Part shown: piece by piece, positions 52,518 to 64,000 of the stretch
Layout: every line of letters starts with the position of its first letter
Position numbering within the stretch: position 1 is the stretch's first letter
Assembly (NCBI GenBank): GCA_964522665.1
Contig: CAZFVY010000006.1
Location: 60,312 to 124,311, forward strand
Length of the DNA stretch: 64,000 nucleotides
Direction: 5' to 3'
From: CAZFVY01 sp964522665
GTDB lineage: Bacteria; Verrucomicrobiota; Verrucomicrobiia; Limisphaerales; CAZFVY01
Position numbers and translations under genes: made by a program
Notes under the pieces: model-generated
Told to the model about the DNA's origin: nothing
The model's database searches: none
What the model saw: only the letters and a program-made list of their open reading frames with translations

Positions 52518-54104
52518 GTGAAACCTCTAGCCTTCATCGCGCCTCGCGTTTGGCCGGCGCTCGCTCTGCTATTGCTCGCCGGCTGCGGTCGCGACGAAAT
52601 CAAAGTTTATCGCGCCGCCAAGGATGCGCCCGAACCGGTGGAGGCCACGACCGACGCGTCAAGTCCGGCCGACGTCCAACCTGCTCCACGCCTCAAATGG
52701 GAACTGCCCGCCGGTTGGACGGAAAAACCACCCCGCAAAATGCTCGCGGGCGAGTTCGAAATTTCCGCAAAAGACGGCCGGCAGGCGGAGGTCTTGGCGA
52801 TCCCGTTGGTTGGCGTAGCCGGTCGCGATCTTGATGTGGTCAATATGTGGCGCCAGGAGTTGGAACTGGAACCGATGACCGAAGCCGAGTTGGCGGGGGC
52901 GGAAAAGATCGCGGTCGGTTCCGGGGAAGGGCGGCTCATCGAGATGGCCAGCAAGAAGCCGATCATCGAGGGGAAGCAAACCGCGCGGACGATCAGCGCG
53001 ATGGCCCAACAGGCGGGCGCGAGTTGGTTTTTCAAGCTGACCGGCGAGGCGTCGTTGGTGCACGAGCAAAAGGCGGCGTTCCTCAATTTCCTGAAGTCGT
53101 TGAAATTCGAAGAGGCTCCGCCGATGATGAGTTCCGCGGCGCCGCCTTTCGCTTCGGGCGGCGGCATGGCGGCCGCCGGCGACACCACGTTGCCTGCGTG
53201 GCAGGTTCCCGCCGGCTGGCAGCCGCAGCCGGCTTCGCCGATGTCGCTGGCGACGTTTCTTCTCGGAACAGCGGGTCAGGCCCAGGCGAAGGTAACTGTC
53301 TCGACTTTGGAAGGTGACGGTGGCGGAGCCTTGGCCAACGTGAATCGTTGGCGCGGTCAATTGGGTCTGGCTCCGGCGGCCGAATCCGATTTGGCGAGCC
53401 TGCTAAGCCCGGTCGAGCTGGCGGAGGGCAAAGCTTCGCTGGTCGATTTGAGCGGCACGGACGCTCGGACCGGCAAAAAGGCGAGGATGTTGGCGGTCAT
53501 GGCGCCCCGACCGCGGCAAACTTGGTTCTATAAGCTGATGGGTGATGAAGGCGTCGTCGCGGCGGCAAAAGACGAATTCGTGAAATTCGTCCAATCCGCG
53601 CGCTATTCGGCCCCGGTCCGTGAGACGACCGCGGTCGCGCCGCCCGACGCCGCGCCGGTGGCCGCCTCTTCGGACCGGCCAATCTGGGAACCGCCTGCGA
53701 ATTGGCAGGAGCAACCCGGGTCGGCGATGGTCCTGGCGAGTTTTGTGGCCATCGGCGACGCTGGGAGCCAAGCCCGAATCAGCGTCTCGATGTTCGGTGG
53801 GACCGGCGGCGGACCTTTGGCGAACATCAATCGTTGGCGCGACCAGCTTAAGCTCGATCACCTCGACGAAGCCGGGCTTTCCGGCGTTCTCCAGAAGCTT
53901 GACGTGTTGGGGGGAAAGGCCATGGTAGTAGATATGAGTGGGACTGATGCCAAGACGGGAAAAGCGGCGCGATTGGTGGCCGCCATCGTCACGCGCGACG
54001 CCAACACCTGGTTCTACAAGTTGATGGGTGATGGACCCGTGGTGGCCCGCGAAAAAGAGGCTTTCTTGAAATTTGTCCAAACGATTCGTTATCCCAATGG
54101 TTGA
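52518..54104 (+). CDS. Lipoprotein with three tandem repeat domains, upstream of resB
   Basis: The start at a GTG (52518) gives a lipoprotein signal with lipobox LLLAGC (C23). Three domains of about 140-150 residues follow (about 60-215, 235-375, 395-528). Their shared pattern is a PAGW or PANW start, LANVNRWRGQL or LANINRWRDQL, VDLSGTDA or VDMSGTDA, then WFYKLMGD; the first copy is divergent (VVNMWRQEL, WFFKLTGE). I know no named function. The 528-residue protein overlaps the resB start by eight bases, so it may belong to cytochrome c maturation. Confidence 0.7.
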   Translation: MKPLAFIAPRVWPALALLLLAGCGRDEIKVYRAAKDAPEPVEATTDASSPADVQPAPRLKWELPAGWTEKPPRKMLAGEFEISAKDGRQAEVLAIPLVGVAGRDLDVVNMWRQELELEPMTEAELAGAEKIAVGSGEGRLIEMASKKPIIEGKQTARTISAMAQQAGASWFFKLTGEASLVHEQKAAFLNFLKSLKFEEAPPMMSSAAPPFASGGGMAAAGDTTLPAWQVPAGWQPQPASPMSLATFLLGTAGQAQAKVTVSTLEGDGGGALANVNRWRGQLGLAPAAESDLASLLSPVELAEGKASLVDLSGTDARTGKKARMLAVMAPRPRQTWFYKLMGDEGVVAAAKDEFVKFVQSARYSAPVRETTAVAPPDAAPVAASSDRPIWEPPANWQEQPGSAMVLASFVAIGDAGSQARISVSMFGGTGGGPLANINRWRDQLKLDHLDEAGLSGVLQKLDVLGGKAMVVDMSGTDAKTGKAARLVAAIVTRDANTWFYKLMGDGPVVAREKEAFLKFVQTIRYPNG

Positions 54105-55338
54105 CCGGTTCATCAACATTCTGACTTCGCTCCGGCTCACCGTCGTCTGCCTCTGCCTGTCGCTCGTGCTGGTTTTTGTCGGAACTCTCGCCCAAGTCGA
54201 TCTCGGGCTTTACCGGGTACAGAACGAGTTCTTTCGCAGTTTTTTTGTCTATTGGTCGCCCGGCGGAGGCTCGTTGCGAATCCCCGTGCTTCCGGGCGGC
54301 TATCTCCTTGGCGGCGTGCTCCTGGCCAATCTGCTCGCCGCCCACTTCAAACGATTTAAGTTAACCAAGAAAAAAATCGGCATCTTCATGATCCACATTG
54401 GGATCATCCTGCTGATCGTCGGGCAGTTGTTAACCGATCTGCTTGCGCACGAAAGCGTCCTGCATCTCAAGGAAGGCCAGACCAAGAGCTATTCCGTGAC
54501 CGAGCGCGAAAGCGAGTTGGCGGTCATCGATCCTTCCGATCCGGACACCGATAACGTCGTCGCCATCCCGGATGCTTTGCTGGCCAAGGGCGGGCTGATT
54601 ACCCATCCGGCCCTGCCATTCGCCATCAACGTCAAAAGCTACTTTCCGAACTCGTTCGTCACGAACCGCCCGGCGGACGCCGTGGGGCCGCCCCCCGCCA
54701 CCAAAGGCTTCGGGCCTGAACTCGAAATCGAGAATGAACCGCGCGTCACTTCGATGGATTTTCGCGACGTGCCGACCGGGGTCATCGAGCTTTCCGCGGG
54801 CCAAGCGTTGCTCGGGTCGTGGGTGGTTTCGGAGTATTTTACGCAGCCGCAGACGGTGACTTTCGAGAACAAGAGTTATCAATTGATATTGCGGCCGAAG
54901 CGGGTGTACCGGCCGTACAGCATCCAATTGGTAAAGTTCACCCACGCGGTTTATAAGGGGACGGAGACCCCGAAGGATTTTGCGAGCCTGATCCGCTTGC
55001 GCCGGCCCGACACCGGGGAGGACCGCGAAGTGCGGATTTACATGAACAATCCGCTGCGCTACGCGGGAGAGACCTATTACCAGCAAAGCTTTGACAAGGA
55101 TGATCACGGCACCGTCCTTCAGGTGGTCCGCAACCCCAGTTGGCTGACGCCTTATTTTTCGTGCATTCTGGTCGGCGCCGGCCTGCTCGTGCAGTTTATG
55201 TCGCATCTGATCGCCTTCGCGCGACGGACCGCCGCCAAGGCGAAAGCGGCTGGCCCGATCAAAGGCCGCGCGCGCCCCGCGGCGCCGGCCCCGGCCGCGG
55301 TCGCCTCGATGTCGGCCAACGCCAAAAGGAGAGACTGA
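54097..55338 (+). CDS. resB: Cytochrome c biogenesis protein ResB
   Basis: ResB (Ccs1) works with CcsA in system II to deliver and attach haem to cytochromes c. Three N-terminal helices include LRLTVVCLCLSLVLVFVGTLA, GYLLGGVLLANLLAAHF and IFMIHIGIILLIVGQLL. A periplasmic domain of about 270 residues follows, ending with YYQQSFDKDDHGTVLQVVRN, and then a final helix (FSCILVGAGLLVQFMSHLIA). The 413 residues are compact compared with Bacillus ResB. The ATG at 54097 overlaps the previous gene, and the stop overlaps the ccsA start by one base (TGATG). Confidence 0.9.
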   Translation: MVDRFINILTSLRLTVVCLCLSLVLVFVGTLAQVDLGLYRVQNEFFRSFFVYWSPGGGSLRIPVLPGGYLLGGVLLANLLAAHFKRFKLTKKKIGIFMIHIGIILLIVGQLLTDLLAHESVLHLKEGQTKSYSVTERESELAVIDPSDPDTDNVVAIPDALLAKGGLITHPALPFAINVKSYFPNSFVTNRPADAVGPPPATKGFGPELEIENEPRVTSMDFRDVPTGVIELSAGQALLGSWVVSEYFTQPQTVTFENKSYQLILRPKRVYRPYSIQLVKFTHAVYKGTETPKDFASLIRLRRPDTGEDREVRIYMNNPLRYAGETYYQQSFDKDDHGTVLQVVRNPSWLTPYFSCILVGAGLLVQFMSHLIAFARRTAAKAKAAGPIKGRARPAAPAPAAVASMSANAKRRD

Positions 55339-57371
55339 TGAAAAAGTACCTGCCTTGGATTTTCACCGGCATCTTTGCCCTCGAAGCCTTCATGGCTTTG
55401 CTGCCGCGGCATGAGAAAACCTTTCAAACCCGCGAGTTCGCCGTCCTGCCGACGTTGCTGAACGGTCGCATCCAGCCGCTCGGCTCGGTCGCGCGCAATA
55501 CCCTGCTGCAAATTCGCAGCGCTCAATCGGTTCCGCTGGAAGGCAACGGCGGCTCCGAATGGGGAACCTGGGAACAGTTGCGCAAGGACAATCGTCTTCC
55601 CCTCACGGAACGGCATTGGTGGCAATTCGCGAAGCATCCGAAGCGCCTGAAGGCAACCGATTGGCTGATGGAAGCGATGATGCGCCCGGACCTGGCGGAT
55701 GACCGTTATATTTTCCTCGTTCACCTTCCCGAGCTGTTGAATGAGTTAAAGCTCGAGGGGAAGGGGATCGAGAACGAGGGGTTGCGCTATTTCAGCTTCA
55801 ATGAGTTGCGCCCGGCTCTGGACGTGGTGGACACGCAAGTGCAGCGGGTGCTGAAATCCGAGGCCGAGAACCGCTCGACGGTTGAGCAGCGCACCGTTTA
55901 TCAGAAACAATTGTTCAAATTGGCCAACGCTCTGCGTCTCTATTCCGGGGTCCGCTTCAGCCTTCGACCGGAACGGTCCGATGATTTCGCCCAGGAGATT
56001 GACCAGTTTCTCAAATCCGCGCCGGCGGGCGTCACAGCCGTTAAGCGCCAGCAAGCCGGCCAGGAGTTCAATCAACAGGACTTGGACCGCATCATCGAAA
56101 ACGTCGGCCAGTACGACCGCATGGCGACGGCCGCTTTGCTGCCGCTGGTTCCGCCCGCGCGACCGGAGGAATCGCGCGATAACTGGACCAACATCGGCAA
56201 TGAACTGAAGGAATCGGTGCATACCGGCGAAGTCCCGCCCGCCGTCAAATATTACGCCGCGATGGTCACCGCGTATCGGCACGACAAACCGGACGACTTC
56301 AATCGCGCCGTCGCCGATTACCGCCAATGGTTGGGCGGCAAGTTCGCGCCCGAATTGAGCAAGGGGGTGCGCGAATCGTTCTTCAACAATTTCCAGCCGT
56401 TCTATCGGGCGATGCTGATCTACCTGTTCGCGTTCCTGCTCGGCTGCGGCTTCTGGTTCAACTGGTCCGAGCCACTGCGGCGCTCGGCCTTCTGCCTGAT
56501 TGTCCTGGCGGGGCTGATTCACACGTTCGGCTTGGTGTTTCGGATGGTCCTGGAAGGCCGGCCACCGGTGACGAATCTCTATTCGTCGGCCATTTTCATC
56601 GGTTGGGGAGCGGTCATTCTCGGGCTAGTTCTCGAGAGCATCTACAAGGACGGCATTGGGGTGGTCACGGCGGCGGCGATTGGGTTCGTCACGCAGATCA
56701 TCGCTCATAATCTCGCACTCGGCGGCGACACGATGGAGATGTTGCAAGCGGTGCTCGACACGAATTTCTGGCTGGCCACGCACGTGGTCGCGGTCACCAC
56801 CGGCTACGCTTCGACCTTTGTCGCCGGGTTTCTCGGCTTGCTTTATATCTTGCGCGGAGTCTTCACGCGTTCGCTCTCGGACTCCACGTCGAAGGCGCTG
56901 GCGCGAATGATGTATGGCATCGTTTGCTTCGCCACGCTGTTCAGTTTTGTCGGGACGGTGCTGGGAGGAATCTGGGCCGATCAATCGTGGGGGCGTTTTT
57001 GGGGTTGGGACCCGAAAGAGAACGGGGCTTTGATTATCGTTTTGTGGAACGCCACGATCCTGCACGCGCGGTGGGGCGGCATGATCCGCGAACGCGGGTT
57101 GGCGTGCATGGCGGTGTTCGGGAATATCGTCACCAGCTATTCCTGGTTTGGCGTCAACATGCTGGGGATCGGACTGCATTCCTACGGTTTTATGGACCAG
57201 GCGTTCAAGTGGTTGATTGCCTTTGTTATCAGCCAGGTCGTGCTGATCGCCATTGGTTTGCTCCCGCCCCGCTACTGGCTCAGTTTCCGCGACTCGTTGG
57301 CGGCCCGCGCGAGCGCGCCGCCGGCGCCGGAGCCGCCCGGCAAGGCTCGGCCGGCTTCGGCGGGCGCCTGA
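55338..57371 (+). CDS. ccsA: Cytochrome c biogenesis protein CcsA/ResC, extended N-terminus
   Basis: CcsA exports and handles haem in system II. Its C-terminal half (from about 355) has the helices and the signature QSWGRFWGWDPKENGALI of the WWD/CcsA family. Histidines, for example in LIHTFGL and ATHVVA, are likely haem ligands. The N-terminal ~350 residues form an extracytoplasmic domain (including VLPTLLNGRIQPLGSVAR) that typical CcsA proteins lack; related extensions occur in Bacteroidota. At 677 residues it is nearly twice the usual length. AAGGAG just before the ATG at 55338 decides the start. No cytochrome gene is in the window. Confidence 0.9.
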   Translation: MKKYLPWIFTGIFALEAFMALLPRHEKTFQTREFAVLPTLLNGRIQPLGSVARNTLLQIRSAQSVPLEGNGGSEWGTWEQLRKDNRLPLTERHWWQFAKHPKRLKATDWLMEAMMRPDLADDRYIFLVHLPELLNELKLEGKGIENEGLRYFSFNELRPALDVVDTQVQRVLKSEAENRSTVEQRTVYQKQLFKLANALRLYSGVRFSLRPERSDDFAQEIDQFLKSAPAGVTAVKRQQAGQEFNQQDLDRIIENVGQYDRMATAALLPLVPPARPEESRDNWTNIGNELKESVHTGEVPPAVKYYAAMVTAYRHDKPDDFNRAVADYRQWLGGKFAPELSKGVRESFFNNFQPFYRAMLIYLFAFLLGCGFWFNWSEPLRRSAFCLIVLAGLIHTFGLVFRMVLEGRPPVTNLYSSAIFIGWGAVILGLVLESIYKDGIGVVTAAAIGFVTQIIAHNLALGGDTMEMLQAVLDTNFWLATHVVAVTTGYASTFVAGFLGLLYILRGVFTRSLSDSTSKALARMMYGIVCFATLFSFVGTVLGGIWADQSWGRFWGWDPKENGALIIVLWNATILHARWGGMIRERGLACMAVFGNIVTSYSWFGVNMLGIGLHSYGFMDQAFKWLIAFVISQVVLIAIGLLPPRYWLSFRDSLAARASAPPAPEPPGKARPASAGA

Positions 57372-57492
57372 GCGGCCGGCTGCGATGTTCGGCCGGCATT
57401 TGGCGCCGTCGATCGGCGCCAATCTGCGACGTTAAACTCTTTGACCTGCCTCCCCTGTTCCCTTAGCGTGTCACGACGAAAATAAAGGCAAA

Positions 57493-60552
<3,060 letters not shown>

Positions 60553-60555
<3 letters not shown>

Positions 60556-60592
60556 GCAAAGCGATTGATCGCTATCGCGAGCGGCTTGCTCA
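60553..60592. repeat. Inverted repeat at the end of secA
   Basis: TGAGCAA at 60553-60559 (beginning with the secA stop codon) pairs with TTGCTCA at 60586-60592. AGCGAT/ATCGCT inside can form a second hairpin. No T-run follows, so it is a weak or rho-assisted terminator at best. Confidence 0.4.
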
Positions 60593-60732
60593 GGCGGCGG
60601 ATCGAGTGGTGGGGCCAGCGCGCTGACAGCGCAGCGAAGCGGCGCAACCTGTGGCGTTTTTCGCTTCCCCAATCCTGATTTTTGTCCGCGTTGACTTAAC
60701 GGGCGCGGTCGCTTGGAGCGCCGGATTGGCCC

Positions 60733-62121
60733 TCAGTCGAGCAGGCCATTGCGCACGGACGCGGGCCAATCGTGGCTCAGGGCGCGCGCTTTGCCATTTT
60801 GCCAGAGGACGACTTCGGCCTTCTTTTCACCGTGCTCGGGTTGGGGTGGCGCGATGAAACATAATTCCTCCGCCGACCGCCAAACCGGTATGGTCTTAAC
60901 GTCGTCCTCTCCTCCCGGAGCCGATTGGGCCACTTCCACTTGGCCGGTTCCGAGCGAGAGGATGGTCACGGCGCCCTTCTCGGACACGAACGAGACTCTC
61001 TTCTCATCGGGACTGACCTCGAAATGACTTAAATCCTCGGGGAGATTTCCGAGGGTCCCGCGCGGAATGCGTGGAGCCAGGGTGGCTCGTTTGCCCGGCT
61101 CCAATTCGAAGAGTTGTTGCCGCTGCGAGACGTCCACGGAGGTGGACGGCAGCGTGATTTCGGCGGCGGCGAACAGGATTCGCCCGTCCTTCAAACAGCG
61201 CACCTTGCCCAATGGGTTGAAGAGCAGGTTGGCCAGGTCCTCGCCTTGCGCCTGGAGTTCGATCTGGCCGGACTCGTTCAGAATTTGACGTCGGGTGAGG
61301 ATGGCGAGCCGGGGTTGATCGTTTCCGGCGTCGGGACCAACGCCTCGTAAATAGACGATCGAGCGTCCGTCCGGCGACCAATCCGCGTACGCCGCGGCCG
61401 TTTGCTCGATCGGCCGCGAGGTCGGCGTTCCCTCCGTCGGCAGCGCCGAGAGGTTGGCGCCATGTTCGTCTTCGGTCGCGATCAGAATCGCGGTGGCGCC
61501 GGGCGAGACGCGAGCGTCGAGCAGGCGTGGCTCGAGTCCCGCCAGGAGCGGCGGCCCCGAGTCCAGTTTGCTATCCGTCAATCGGCCGATTTGCAGACTG
61601 CGCCAGCTCGCGCTGAGGTCGCTGAGTTTGTTCGCGTCATTTCCCGCGGCGTGCGCCGCCGCGGCGGGATCGCGATCGCGCGAATACAAAAGGACGGCTT
61701 TCAATTGGTCTTCATTGAGACCGCCCCGTTGTTTGGCGGCCGCGCCGGCTTCGGCCCAGGCGCGTCCGGCTTTGAGGTCTTCCAGGAGAGCGTCACCGAT
61801 TCGGCTGATCGCGGCGCGGCTGGTTGGCGTGAGCGCCGGCGCCAATTCGCCCCAGGAACGAAAGTCGATGTTCCGGGCAAACACGATCCGTTGGGAATCG
61901 GGAAACCAGGCGACGAAGACGACGTTTGAGGCGAGCGGCCCGGTCAGTTTCCCCGAGGCGTCACAGAAGAAAAGGCCTTCCTCCGCGAGGATGGCGGCGC
62001 GCTGGCCGTCCGGTGACCAAACCACTCGTTTCAGGTCTTCGCAACCGGCGACGGCCAACGTGACGAGCAGGGCGACAGCCAGATGAAGACGCCGGTCGAG
62101 AACTGTGAATTCGTTTTTCAT
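60733..62121 (-). CDS. WD40/TolB-like propeller lipoprotein
   Basis: A lipoprotein signal (LHLAVALLVTLAVAGC) starts this 462-residue protein. Repeats such as VVWSPDGQRAAIL, VAWFPDSQRIVFAR, ADWSPDGRSIVYLR and FEVSPDEKRVSFVSE are WD40/TolB-type propeller blades. A helical insert of about 100 residues lies at about 75-170. The ATG at 62121 begins the signal peptide; upstream starts add nothing recognisable. It converges on secA. The function is unknown, possibly envelope sensing or binding. Confidence 0.72.
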   Translation of the reverse strand: MKNEFTVLDRRLHLAVALLVTLAVAGCEDLKRVVWSPDGQRAAILAEEGLFFCDASGKLTGPLASNVVFVAWFPDSQRIVFARNIDFRSWGELAPALTPTSRAAISRIGDALLEDLKAGRAWAEAGAAAKQRGGLNEDQLKAVLLYSRDRDPAAAAHAAGNDANKLSDLSASWRSLQIGRLTDSKLDSGPPLLAGLEPRLLDARVSPGATAILIATEDEHGANLSALPTEGTPTSRPIEQTAAAYADWSPDGRSIVYLRGVGPDAGNDQPRLAILTRRQILNESGQIELQAQGEDLANLLFNPLGKVRCLKDGRILFAAAEITLPSTSVDVSQRQQLFELEPGKRATLAPRIPRGTLGNLPEDLSHFEVSPDEKRVSFVSEKGAVTILSLGTGQVEVAQSAPGGEDDVKTIPVWRSAEELCFIAPPQPEHGEKKAEVVLWQNGKARALSHDWPASVRNGLLD

Positions 62122-62552
62122 GGAGGATAAAATGATCGAGTCACCGGCGGTAATGGTTGTCAGTTTGACCGCCGTCCAACCGCTGGTTCGGACGGGCATC
62201 GATTCCGGTCGGCCGCGCTCGCGGGCCATTTTCAAGGTCGGTCGGCAGTCTCATCGGCTCCAAGCTAACCGGTTATCCGGCTTGGCGAAATTATGAATTC
62301 TTCGGGCTGAATTCCCGAGCCGGGCTCTCGTTTGGCGGCGGCGCGCTTGGCGCTCTCGTGGTGTACTGCCCAGCGGCCCGTCTTCGCCGGAAGGCCGCAA
62401 CGGGCTGAAAATCCGGGCTGGACAACGCCGCGGGCAGGTTCTACCTATCGCTATCGCTCCACATTGCCCGCGGGTCGGCCGCGCGATCGACGCCGTTGTC
62501 GTCGCGCAAAACCCACGGCGCGCCGGCAATCGGGAACCGCGAACAACCGCCG
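62122..62552. other. Divergent intergenic region, no gene seen
   Basis: This 431-base gap separates the leftward propeller lipoprotein gene from the rightward XylR-like gene. It should contain both promoters. I see a palindromic AACCGGTT at 62267-62274 but no RNA gene, repeat or open frame I would trust. Confidence 0.4.
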
Positions 62553-63758
62553 ATGCCACGCCGTCTCCAGACCACTTCAGCGGGCCGCCCGCACGTTGCG
62601 GTGCTCGTGGAAACGTCGCTTGGCTCAGGGCGCGACATTTTGCGAGGCATCGCGCGTTACGTGCGGGAACACTCCCCGTGGTCGCTGTTTCATGAGCCGC
62701 GCAGCCTTGAGGAATCAGTGCCGGATTGGCTCAAGGATTGGCAAGGGAACGGGATCATCGCCCGAGTCCAGAGTCAGACCACCGCGAGCGCCGTCCTGGC
62801 GACCCGGCTGCCGGTCGTGGACGTTCTTGGGTTAGTTCCCGACGCGGGGATTCCGCTGGTCCACGTGGACGATCAAGGCATTTCGCGGCAGGCGGCCGAA
62901 CATCTGCTGGAGCGGGGTTTTCAGCACTTTGGCTACTTTGGGATCGCGCAGGAGAACTGGTCGGTGCGCCGGCGGGAATACTTCGCCGAGTGGTTGAGAG
63001 GCGCGGGCTATCGCGTGGAGGCCTACGAACTGCCGCGCAGCGAGAGCGGGCGCATTTCGTGGGAGCAGCGGGAGAACGATCTCGCGGCGTGGATTACGCG
63101 GTTGCCTAAGCCGGCCGGGGTCATGGTCTGCAGTGACCAGCGCGCGCTTGATTTTCTGGAGGCCTGCCGGCGGGCCGGGGTCGAGGTTCCCGACGACGTC
63201 GCGGTGATTGGAGTGGATAACGACGAAGTGCTATGCGAGATCGGATTTCCACCCCTATCGAGCGTGTGGCCCGCGCACAATCAGGCGGGCTACGAGGCGG
63301 CCGCGTTGTTGGACAAGCTGATGAAGGGAGGCGCCAGGCCCGCGCATCCAATTCTTGTGGCGCCCGGCGGGGTCGTCACGCGGGTCTCGACCGACGTGCT
63401 GGCGATTGACGACCGCCACCTGTCCAAGGCGCTCCGCGTCATTCGCGAACACTCGGGCGTCGAATTGACGAACGATCAGGTTGCCAGTTGCGCCGGCCTC
63501 TCGCGCAGCATTCTGCAACGGCGGTTTCGGGAAAAGCTTGGCCGCTCGATCCATGACGAGATCCTGCGCGTCCGGCTTAAGCGCGCGTGTCAGTTATTGC
63601 GGGAGACGGAATTGCCACTGATCGAGGTCGCCGAACGGGCGGGCTTCAAGCACCAGGAATACCTGGGCGCGGTGTTCAAGCTCCGCCTCGGGAAGACACC
63701 GGCGCAATACCGTCGGGAAGCCGGTCAATTGGGTCGCTCCGGCGACGGGCGCGGCTAA
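62553..63758 (+). CDS. XylR-type regulator (sugar-binding domain plus AraC HTH)
   Basis: The protein of 401 residues has an N-terminal LacI/PBP1-type ligand-binding domain, with VAVLVETSLGSGRDILRGI and, further on, VIGVDNDEVLCEIGFPPLSSVWP. It ends in a double AraC-type helix-turn-helix (NDQVASCAGLSRSILQRRF and the segment LIEVAERAGFKHQEYLGAVF). This is the E. coli XylR architecture, common in Verrucomicrobiota as sugar regulators. The ATG at 62553 is chosen, since residues upstream lack similarity. No catabolic genes lie directly beside it in this window, and the sugar ligand is unknown. Confidence 0.87.
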   Translation: MPRRLQTTSAGRPHVAVLVETSLGSGRDILRGIARYVREHSPWSLFHEPRSLEESVPDWLKDWQGNGIIARVQSQTTASAVLATRLPVVDVLGLVPDAGIPLVHVDDQGISRQAAEHLLERGFQHFGYFGIAQENWSVRRREYFAEWLRGAGYRVEAYELPRSESGRISWEQRENDLAAWITRLPKPAGVMVCSDQRALDFLEACRRAGVEVPDDVAVIGVDNDEVLCEIGFPPLSSVWPAHNQAGYEAAALLDKLMKGGARPAHPILVAPGGVVTRVSTDVLAIDDRHLSKALRVIREHSGVELTNDQVASCAGLSRSILQRRFREKLGRSIHDEILRVRLKRACQLLRETELPLIEVAERAGFKHQEYLGAVFKLRLGKTPAQYRREAGQLGRSGDGRG

Positions 63759-63947
63759 CATGCCATCGATCGCCAGAATGCACCAGACTCTGCGTTTGCC
63801 CCCAGCGAGCGCCGCGAGCAATTCGGATTAGGCCTGGACGCTTCAGGAACTTGTCGGACTTGTGGTTATTATTGGTCAGGTTTGGAGGATGCGTCATCTC
63901 ATGTAATCTGGCCCACCAAGCTCGTTTCGGTCCACCTCCAAGTGTAC

Positions 63948-64000
63948 TGTCAGCGGGCGGTCAAAACCAGCCAGGGATGGGCGGATGAAAACCGGCCACT
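63948..64000. mobile_element. Candidate end of an IS21-type insertion sequence
   Basis: The last 53 bases begin TGTCAGCGGGCGG and hold two imperfect tandem copies of about 22 bases, GGCGGTCAAAACCAGCCA and GGCGGATGAAAACCGGCCA. Repeated terminal motifs of this kind and TG starts occur at IS21-family ends. The element itself would lie right of the window, so this is an inference. Between 63759 and 63947 I see nothing. Confidence 0.4.

Overview
The window is about 64 kb of GC-rich bacterial chromosome with dense genes on both strands. I see no rRNA or tRNA genes, no CRISPR array and no plasmid or prophage core. The gene set fits a free-living Gram-negative heterotroph, most likely Verrucomicrobiota (Limisphaerales or Pedosphaera type). 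Grounds are a XylR-like fusion of a sugar-binding and an AraC domain, an exosortase-type CPBP protease beside a GspB/ExeA pair, a CII-like helix-turn-helix protein, system II cytochrome c maturation, many signal-peptide and lipoprotein genes, and weak Shine-Dalgarno sites. The phylum is an inference.

Layout. 1-10 kb: a TPR/glycosyltransferase-like protein cut by the left edge, queE, a class III aminotransferase overlapping rsmA, a Nudix hydrolase, an AhpD-like protein, comB, an Ogg-type glycosylase, and a PAP2 phosphatase fused to a family-39 glycosyltransferase. 10-18 kb, minus strand: apt, a primary-type sigma factor, an ABC importer pair without permease, a YugP metallopeptidase, sppA and a PepSY membrane protein. 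18-24 kb: hisD-hisC facing a very large hybrid sensor kinase. 24-26 kb: a His-rich COG0523 GTPase, an FmdB zinc ribbon and pgl, followed by a candidate structured RNA that ends in a clear intrinsic terminator. 26-32 kb: an NYN nuclease, a VWA-like membrane protein, an RluA-RlmI type fusion enzyme, CPBP protease, GspB-like protein and ExeA-like ATPase. 32-39 kb: a beta-propeller protein, a Tat-exported galactonate dehydratase-like enzyme, dgoK and dgoA (a De Ley-Doudoroff-type route), then an HTH regulator overlapping an exported FAD oxidoreductase. 39-48 kb: pheA, a xylose isomerase with an altered metal ligand, rhomboid, gltX, HU, a soluble Ser/Thr kinase, aguB, a decayed toxin-antitoxin remnant, purD and an inactive-looking S41 peptidase. 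48-64 kb: one reading frame encoding LMW phosphatase, RpiB and SHMT; rho; a triple-repeat lipoprotein overlapping resB-ccsA; secA; a WD40-like lipoprotein; and a XylR/AraC regulator.

The main things beyond routine annotation are these. A 115-bp transposase-less element (MITE) at 38887-39001 has about 28-bp imperfect terminal inverted repeats and a perfect 9-bp target duplication. There are three unusual enzyme fusions, one of which also carries a good internal ribosome binding site for its last domain. There is an unassigned structured RNA at 24049-24249. Catalytic or ligand residues are lost in an S41 protease-like protein and a xylose isomerase homologue. A vapBC-like locus survives only as its antitoxin-like part. 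The last 53 bases look like the end of an IS21-type element.
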